Origin: Nostoc sp. KVJ3
GTDB taxonomy: Bacteria; Cyanobacteriota; Cyanobacteriia; Cyanobacteriales; Nostocaceae
DNA length: 64,000 bases
Assembly: GCF_026127265.1 (NCBI RefSeq)
Contig: NZ_WWFG01000002.1
Span: 744,001 to 808,000 of the forward strand
Direction of reading: 5' to 3'
A model generated the notes under the pieces. It was not told where the DNA came from. It ran no database searches and was given only the letters and a program-made list of their open reading frames with translations. Shown piece after piece: positions 62,701 through 64,000 of this stretch; position 1 is the stretch's first letter, and every line of letters starts with the position of its first letter. The position numbers were made by a program, and so were the translations under genes.

Positions 62701-63061
62701 CCAAGTCACGCAGTTGACTTTGACCAATTTCTTGAGCATCAACATTCACAACAGAACGCACCCGTGATTTGATAAATAGCTCACGGGCGCTGAGGGGAAT
62801 ATCGTCAGCCGGGAAATTCAACCCTAGTAAGGACGGCAAACGATTGTTGTAGATGGACTCAGCAATGACCTGGCCACTGTCATCGCCATGAAATTTATAA
62901 ATCATCACTCGGTCAGTTTTCAGTAGCGATCGCACCTCTGCCGTTGTCACCGTGATAATTTCTTCCAACTCTAAGCTGCGGCGGATATGGTTTGTAATCC
63001 GACGTAATAAACTTTCTTCATGGCGATATAAGGACAAATCTTGTTCGGGGTTGAAGGTCAT
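59750..63061 (-). CDS. Multi-GAF sensor histidine kinase with three bilin-type (cyanobacteriochrome) GAF domains
   Basis: 1103 residues, no membrane segment. Four GAF domains: GAF1 about 25-200, with FPADDIP and Cys138-His139; GAF2 about 205-420, with no Cys-His; GAF3 about 450-620; GAF4 about 635-805. GAF3 and GAF4 have NETFAVDDIY and Cys555-His556 and Cys738-His739, the canonical chromophore-Cys plus His. Trp523/Asp525 and Trp706/Asp708 in W-x-D-T/S-Y-L-Q each lie 30 residues (Asp to Cys) before the Cys. This matches the Trp289/Asp291/Cys321/His322 arrangement of red/green cyanobacteriochromes such as AnPixJ. HisKA has His844 (GIAHEINNPV), and HATPase has NVLSNAIDAL, DNGPG and GTGLGLSI. Autophosphorylation is expected; the response regulator is not in the window. 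Confidence 0.93.
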   Translation of the reverse strand: MTFNPEQDLSLYRHEESLLRRITNHIRRSLELEEIITVTTAEVRSLLKTDRVMIYKFHGDDSGQVIAESIYNNRLPSLLGLNFPADDIPLSARELFIKSRVRSVVNVDAQEIGQSQLRDLENGETISEEIRYRPVDPCHAEYLTAMGVKSSVIAPILYQDRLWGLLVSHNSQGRLISEYELEALQMVVDQLSVAITQSSLLTQVRKTAERETIVNRIATLLHSLPTIVLQPALEAAVAAFNGVGGRLCIRNAAFDFHNGNVTSLTECLIPGNTCIKLYICGQQPVMPEQTIYPLIEQYSIWQELYKSSNYDVWAISDIYSTPDLRSLQVAFQPTKIRSILTIPLLYRQQLLGYLSIFRNEIDTETLWAGQYDSDRRQLYPRRSFEVWRESKKAQVQKWTDEEIELARNLGKHFASAVQQHELQQQVQVFNENLEKQVKRRTVELQRTAEQEQAVFRVIAEIRESLDTDTIFQTTTKEVCQLIKADRVSVYRFDSNWGGEFVGDFEAASPYWSNESELGINTIWNDTYLQDTQGGRYRHNETFAVDDIYKMGFAKCHIDNLEQFQIHAFVLAPIFVGQKLWGLLATYQHTGPRQWKVSEVNFLNQIAAQMGVALQQAELLNQTREQTLDLQQAAEQQRVLFEVVAKVRESLDLDAIFQTTTQEICKSLQADRVAVYRFQADWSGEYIAEFVNDGWVKLVCSDTKIVWQDSYLQETQGGRYRHNETFAVDDIYQVGHSRCHVAVLEQIQAKAYAIAPIFIGQQLWGLLAAYQNFAPRHWEASEIKFITQIANQLGVALQQAQLHNQTKEQTQKLTQALHDLKQTQTQLIQTEKMSSLGQLVAGIAHEINNPVNFIYGNINHVNDYTQDLLSILDLYLQNCPNPNPEIRDRAFEIDLEFLIEDLPKTLSSMKIGIDRIRQIVLGLRNFSRLDEAEMKPVDIHEGIDSTLLILQHRLKAKPESPTIKLVKEYGELPLVECYAGPLNQVFMNVLSNAIDALEDYRVSTAQPHSSQITIRTAIAEMDGNVKSVIIRIADNGPGIPETIKARICDPFFTTKPVGRGTGLGLSISYQIIVDKHGGMFKCDSQPGLGTEFWIEIPVIQVTKS

Positions 63062-63224
63062 TGCTTATAGCAAAATCAATTAATAATTTGCAAACTGACA
63101 TAATTAAATCTAAAGCCATTTTGATTTTTTTTTAATCAATTTGTCTTCAGTAAAACTACGGGCAAACCATTAATCAAAATATTCATTTACCTTTTATAAA
63201 AATTTACCAAAACGTCATAAAAAA

Positions 63225-63247
63225 GACGCTAAAAATTTGCGTCTGTA
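63225..63247. repeat. Degraded copy of the GACGC repeat
   Basis: AAGACGCTAAAAATTTGCGT then CTGTAC: the ends match the AGACGC...GCGTCTGTAC repeat but the middle has changed. Confidence 0.4.
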
Positions 63248-63316
63248 CTAGCTTAAATTAAAGATTACTGCTTTTTAGTTTTGAGTTTTTGACAACTATT
63301 AGCAAAGCAAAAAAAC

Positions 63317-64000
63317 TTAAACTCTTATATTGTCACTAAAGCGAATTTTTAGATAGTCGTCTTCCATCTTTGCGCCTCCTGGTTGTAGTGCTGCTAAGGC
63401 TTGTGGCAAAACTAAGTTCCGACGGTGGTTGCCAATGGTAATGTTTAATTCGTCTCCATTCTTACTGAGATGAACTTGGTTTTTAGGAATACCAGGTAAA
63501 TAAATTTCCAAACTGTATTGTTTTTCTTCCTGTACGACTCTCATAGTCGTTTCTTTGTAGTAAACCTGAGTCGGATCTTCATCTTTATAAAGAGTTTCTT
63601 TCAGGCGTTCTAATGCAGCTAATCCACACATCTCTTCAGAAAAAAGTGGGACTTCTTTCACAGGTAGAGGATGAAAATTATCATGAATTTCCTGGCGATA
63701 TTGCTCCTGACTTTCCTTCCAGCGTTGGAAAAATGGGTCTTGGACTTCACGGGGAATAATTCGATTAGCCACAACTAAATCTGTTGCAACATTATACAAA
63801 CTCAAATAAGCATGGGCCCGCAGAGACTCTTTAATTACCATTTTTTCGGGATTGGTGACAAGACGCACAGAAGTTTGAGTATTGTCTGTTAATACTTTTT
63901 CTAGGGCTTCAATTTGTTCATAAAACTCATAAGGTGCATCCATTACCTCTTTATCTGGTAGCGAAAAACCAGCAATTGGTCTAAAAAAAGGTTCAACCAG
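63317..64000 (-). CDS. ArsA/Get3-type ATPase, C-terminal part only (gene cut by the window end)
   Basis: The frame is open through the right edge, so the N-terminal P-loop part lies outside; an internal ATG at 63943 is not the start. 227 codons are visible. Residues up to about 130 follow the helical/ATPase C-terminal half of ArsA-Get3 proteins (LVTNPEKMVIKESLRAHAYL; then DLVVANRIIPREVQDPFFQRW). Residues about 145-225 form an Hsp20-like beta domain (SLEIYLPGIPKNQVHLSKNG; DELNITIGNHRRNLVLPQAL), as in the cyanobacterial/chloroplast subgroup. The family binds hydrophobic tail anchors or arsenite; no arsenite Cys are seen here. Cytosolic. Confidence 0.85.
   Translation of the reverse strand: MVEPFFRPIAGFSLPDKEVMDAPYEFYEQIEALEKVLTDNTQTSVRLVTNPEKMVIKESLRAHAYLSLYNVATDLVVANRIIPREVQDPFFQRWKESQEQYRQEIHDNFHPLPVKEVPLFSEEMCGLAALERLKETLYKDEDPTQVYYKETTMRVVQEEKQYSLEIYLPGIPKNQVHLSKNGDELNITIGNHRRNLVLPQALAALQPGGAKMEDDYLKIRFSDNIRV

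Overview
The window comes from a filamentous, probably heterocyst-forming cyanobacterium of the Nostoc/Anabaena type. This rests on psbA (photosystem II D1), ycf3, a high-light-inducible protein, cyanobacteriochrome-type GAF domains, many HIP1 octamers (GCGATCGC), AT-rich spacers full of short tandem heptamer repeats and palindromes, and several MITE-like elements. I saw no rRNA, tRNA, CRISPR array, prophage or intact transposase gene. About 50 protein genes are supported, including one cut by each window edge.

Layout. 1-13 kb: partial GH13 amylase, an acidic unknown protein, ahcY, an MscS-type channel, a large RND efflux pump without its usual partners, an unknown helical protein, an M23 peptidase and a frameshifted gene remnant. 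13-24 kb: ilvH, a BON protein, an alpha/beta hydrolase, a b-type cytochrome, a PyrF-PyrE fusion, an AI-2E-type permease, clpC, a DUF3288 protein and aroC. 24-30 kb: psbA (E130 form), a DUF2237 protein, a protein with two degenerate cyclase-like domains, a double-receiver hybrid histidine kinase and an overlapping receiver-less cheB. 30-40 kb: a MITE nested in a MITE, then two DUF2231 membrane proteins and coxBAC. CoxB lacks every copper-A cysteine, so this is an alternative respiratory terminal oxidase (quinol-oxidase type). An unknown protein, cheR, a tail-anchored protein, a third DUF2231 protein and small conserved genes follow.

40-57 kb is housekeeping and repair: GST, an SRAP protein, ycf3, gatC, a thioredoxin-like protein, HLIP, thyX, an Rpn/DUF2887 nuclease, dcd, a CobO-like protein without a Walker A motif, an adenylate-kinase-like protein, rph, pgl and an FHA/zinc-ribbon protein. 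Next is a compact M50 protease / Hsp70 / zinc-ribbon-TPR cluster, then rpsU. 57-64 kb holds a repeat-rich spacer, a TPR protein, a 1103-residue histidine kinase with four GAF domains (three with the Cys-His pair of bilin-binding domains), and the C-terminal part of an ArsA/Get3-type ATPase.

Functional links: thyX and dcd both feed dTTP synthesis. CheB, CheR and a hybrid kinase are present without CheA or a chemoreceptor. The oxidase operon carries its own DUF2231 membrane proteins. The most interesting items are the multi-bilin kinase, the copper-A-less oxidase with DUF2231 partners, the Hsp70 cluster, a possible small RNA upstream of psbA, and the nested MITE with an 11-bp target duplication. 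All functional calls come from reading motifs by eye; no database search was run.
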